The notes beneath the pieces were generated by a model, which was not told where the DNA came from, made no database searches, and was given only the letters and a program-made list of their open reading frames with translations. This document shows positions 62,067 through 64,000 of a stretch of DNA of 64,000 nt, piece by piece; positions within the stretch are counted from its first letter, which is position 1; every line of letters starts with the position of its first letter. Location: assembly GCA_012728755.1 (NCBI GenBank), contig JAAYEL010000048.1:57335-121334 (forward strand), in the 5' to 3' direction. This DNA is from Tissierellia bacterium. GTDB taxonomy: Bacteria; Bacillota; Clostridia; Tissierellales; Peptoniphilaceae. A program made the translations under genes and the position numbers.

Positions 62067-64000
62067 TTAAATAAATAGATTTACATTGGATTCTTCTGCA
62101 TCGCCTAGGTATGTTCCTACTCCAACATATTCGATGCCATCTATTAATTCTTCTTCTGTAATGCCAAGTACGTCCATACTCATAGTACAAGCCATTATCT
62201 TTACGCCATTTTTCATCGCTGACTGAATTAGCTCTTCAAGAGAATTTACATTCTTATCTTTCATGATTTTTTTCATCATCATCTTGCCCATGCCACCCAT
62301 GTTCATCTTAGAAAGACCAAGTTTTTTGCTTCCTTTTGGTAACATAAAACCAAACATCTTTTCCATGATACCTTTTTTAACTTTAGGTGGATTTTCTTTT
62401 CTTAGTGCTGAAAGACCCCAGAAAGTAAAGAACATCGTTACAGGTCTACCCATTGCTGCAGCCCCATTTGCGATAATAAAACTTGCAAGTACTTTATCGA
62501 AATCACCAGAGAAAACAATCATTGTCTTTCCTTGTGGAGTGTCTTTAATGATAGTTTCTTGATTAGGGCTTACTGTATCAACTGCCTCAGGTTTTGTAGT
62601 TTTCTTTAATACAGCGACATATTTATTTCCATCTTTGCCTGCTGATATTAATGTATTTCCAGTTCTTTGGCTCCATGCTTTAATATCTCTTGTAAATCCT
62701 GGATCAGATGCACTAACTTCTAGTATATCTCCTTCGTTAACTTCGTTCATAGTCTCAAAAACTTGCATCAATGGTCCTGGACATTGCATGCCCATGCAGT
62801 TAAGTTGAATTGTCTTAGCTGGTTCATTTGAGCTATGGTTAACCACTTCAAATTGCTTTTCAGTAGAAGCCACATGTCCACTATCTGAAACAGTGATCGA
62901 TTGGGATTGGCCAAAATCTTCATAATGAGTTGATTGATAGAATCTAGTACCTCCTGGATACAATTTAACATTTGTAAATCCATTTTGCATTAGTATCCTA
63001 GCTGCATTATATGATCTAACACCAATCGCGCAGAATGTAATTATTTCTTTATTTTTATCTAACTCGCCAAGTCTATTTCTTAATTGTCCTAGAGGAATAT
63101 TTACTGCATTTGGTATCTCAAACGCCATAAGTTCTGCTTCTTCTCTTACATCAAGAAGTAGCGCATCCTTATGATTATTCTTTACATCCCAACCAGAAAA
63201 TTCAACCATACCATCCATAACATTTTGAGCTGTGAATCCGGCCATATTTACTGGATCTTTAGCTGATGAAAATGGTGGTGCATATGCTAATTCTAATTTT
63301 TTAAGATCAAAAACATTTCCACCCAATCTCATAGTAGTCGCTATAGTATCGATTCTTTTATCAACACTATCCATACCAACTATTTGTGCGCCATATATCT
63401 TCGTTCCATCCATACTAAATATTAACTTTATTGTTAGTGGCACTGCTCCTGGATAATATCCAGCATGAGAGTTTTGAGTTACATAAATCTTTCTATAGTC
63501 TACATTTTCCTTCAATCCTTCTCTAATAAGCATTTTTTCGTTTGTACCAGTTGAAGCTACAGATAAATCAAATACTTGAGCTACTGAAGTTCCCATAGTC
63601 GCTTCATAAACCTCTTTTTTGCCTGCGATATTATTTGCTACAATTCTACCTTGCTTATTAGCTGGTCCAGCCAAAGCAATCATAGTCTTTCCTCCCATGA
63701 CAAAATCATTAACTTCGATAACATCACCTACGGCATATATGTTTTCATCAGAAGTTTTCAAATATTCATCAACTACGATACCGCCTCTTTGGTTAATCTC
63801 AAGCCCTGCTTCTTTAGCAATTTGACTATTTGGTCTTACACCAATAGACAGTATTACCATATCAGCTTCAATTTCACCAGAATCTCCTAGCTTTACAGCC
63901 ACTCTATTTCCTCTATCTTCAAAGCTTTCCACAGAATTATTAAGCCTTAAATCAACTCCATTTTGCACGATATTTTCATGAAGCATTTGAGCCATCTCAA
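62067..64000 (-). CDS. CoA-disulfide reductase-rhodanese-TusA-DsrE fusion (partial, 5' end outside window)
   Basis: About 644 residues are visible; the frame runs off the right edge without a real start. Domains in order: the C-terminal two thirds of an FAD/NAD(P)H pyridine-nucleotide-disulfide oxidoreductase (VILSIGVRPNSQIAKEAGL, YAVGDVIEV), its dimerisation domain, a rhodanese domain with the persulfide Cys in FCAIGVRSY, a TusA domain with LNCMGMQCPGP, and a DsrE-like domain with ACTMSMDVLGI. It probably reduces CoA- or protein persulfides and passes sulfur between its own cysteines, in the cytosol. The redox-active Cys of the FAD domain is not in the window. Confidence 0.92.
   Translation of the reverse strand, partial: EMAQMLHENIVQNGVDLRLNNSVESFEDRGNRVAVKLGDSGEIEADMVILSIGVRPNSQIAKEAGLEINQRGGIVVDEYLKTSDENIYAVGDVIEVNDFVMGGKTMIALAGPANKQGRIVANNIAGKKEVYEATMGTSVAQVFDLSVASTGTNEKMLIREGLKENVDYRKIYVTQNSHAGYYPGAVPLTIKLIFSMDGTKIYGAQIVGMDSVDKRIDTIATTMRLGGNVFDLKKLELAYAPPFSSAKDPVNMAGFTAQNVMDGMVEFSGWDVKNNHKDALLLDVREEAELMAFEIPNAVNIPLGQLRNRLGELDKNKEIITFCAIGVRSYNAARILMQNGFTNVKLYPGGTRFYQSTHYEDFGQSQSITVSDSGHVASTEKQFEVVNHSSNEPAKTIQLNCMGMQCPGPLMQVFETMNEVNEGDILEVSASDPGFTRDIKAWSQRTGNTLISAGKDGNKYVAVLKKTTKPEAVDTVSPNQETIIKDTPQGKTMIVFSGDFDKVLASFIIANGAAAMGRPVTMFFTFWGLSALRKENPPKVKKGIMEKMFGFMLPKGSKKLGLSKMNMGGMGKMMMKKIMKDKNVNSLEELIQSAMKNGVKIMACTMSMDVLGITEEELIDGIEYVGVGTYLGDAEESNVNLFI

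Overview
The window is AT-rich, tightly packed DNA from a Gram-positive, probably anaerobic bacterium of the Bacillota (Clostridia/Tissierellia-like). The reasons are lipobox lipoproteins, AGGAGG-type ribosome sites, GlmR/YvcK, a SigI/RsgI pair, a HemZ-type radical SAM protein, MurT/GatD-like proteins, a LacI-controlled maltodextrin operon, Feo iron uptake and a CoA-disulfide-reductase/rhodanese/TusA/DsrE fusion. No rRNA, tRNA, CRISPR, phage or insertion-sequence gene was seen. The species cannot be named from this sequence alone.

Layout. 1-5250: a truncated bacteriocin-associated-type membrane protein with a lipoprotein, then glmR with a PH-domain protein and an unknown protein, then PAP2 and YwaF-like membrane proteins. 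5250-5932: a gene-free, hairpin-rich gap ending in a 190-bp nested palindrome. 5933-12081: a TcyP-like cystine symporter, nagB, MaoC and aldehyde dehydrogenase, then a small hotdog thioesterase/methyltransferase operon. 12155-14910: feoA-feoB-Cys-rich protein. 14909-23940: a ten-gene same-strand run (E2-like protein, ABC importer, psuK-psuG, NPP-type phosphodiesterase, hemZ, lipid kinase, DUF4250). 24063-32610: the maltodextrin operon malE-orf-malF-malG-msmX-malR-malQ, with a strong promoter and two LacI-type operators. 33099-38848: cysK-cysE, MgtC, CsbD/GlsB stress proteins, and a cysteine desulfurase-mnmA pair for tRNA thiolation. 38969-42780: pyridoxal kinase, an orphan histidine kinase with an ABC ATPase, and a lipase-like hydrolase.

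43194-47903 is a poly-gamma-glutamate capsule operon (capB-capC-capA-ggt). 48013-53721 is the most unusual locus: sigI-rsgI, then a lipoprotein resembling the RsgI ectodomain, a VTC polyphosphate polymerase, DUF4956 and a CotH-type kinase. RsgI and the lipoprotein both carry long disordered Asp/Tyr-rich repeat tails (D-S/T-x-Y-D-D). Two promoter-like sequences with the same ACCCC(G/C)-N18-CGTA layout lie before sigI and before the lipoprotein, suggesting a self-contained SigI regulon. 53922-64000: TrkH/TrkA potassium uptake, a divergent MurT/GatD-like pair lacking the glutaminase cysteine, M18 aminopeptidase, HAD phosphatase, a Crp/Fnr regulator and the truncated persulfide-handling fusion.

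A second unexplained structure is a family of 37-39-bp palindromic units (TACCATGGYT ... RRCCWTGGTA) repeated at a near-exact 55-bp period: six units at 42836-43147 and two at 35705-35797, both between convergent genes. Several enzymes seem to have lost a key residue (PsuK Asp to Gln, GatD Cys to Asn, an ABC Q-loop Gln to Leu) and may be regulators or altered enzymes.
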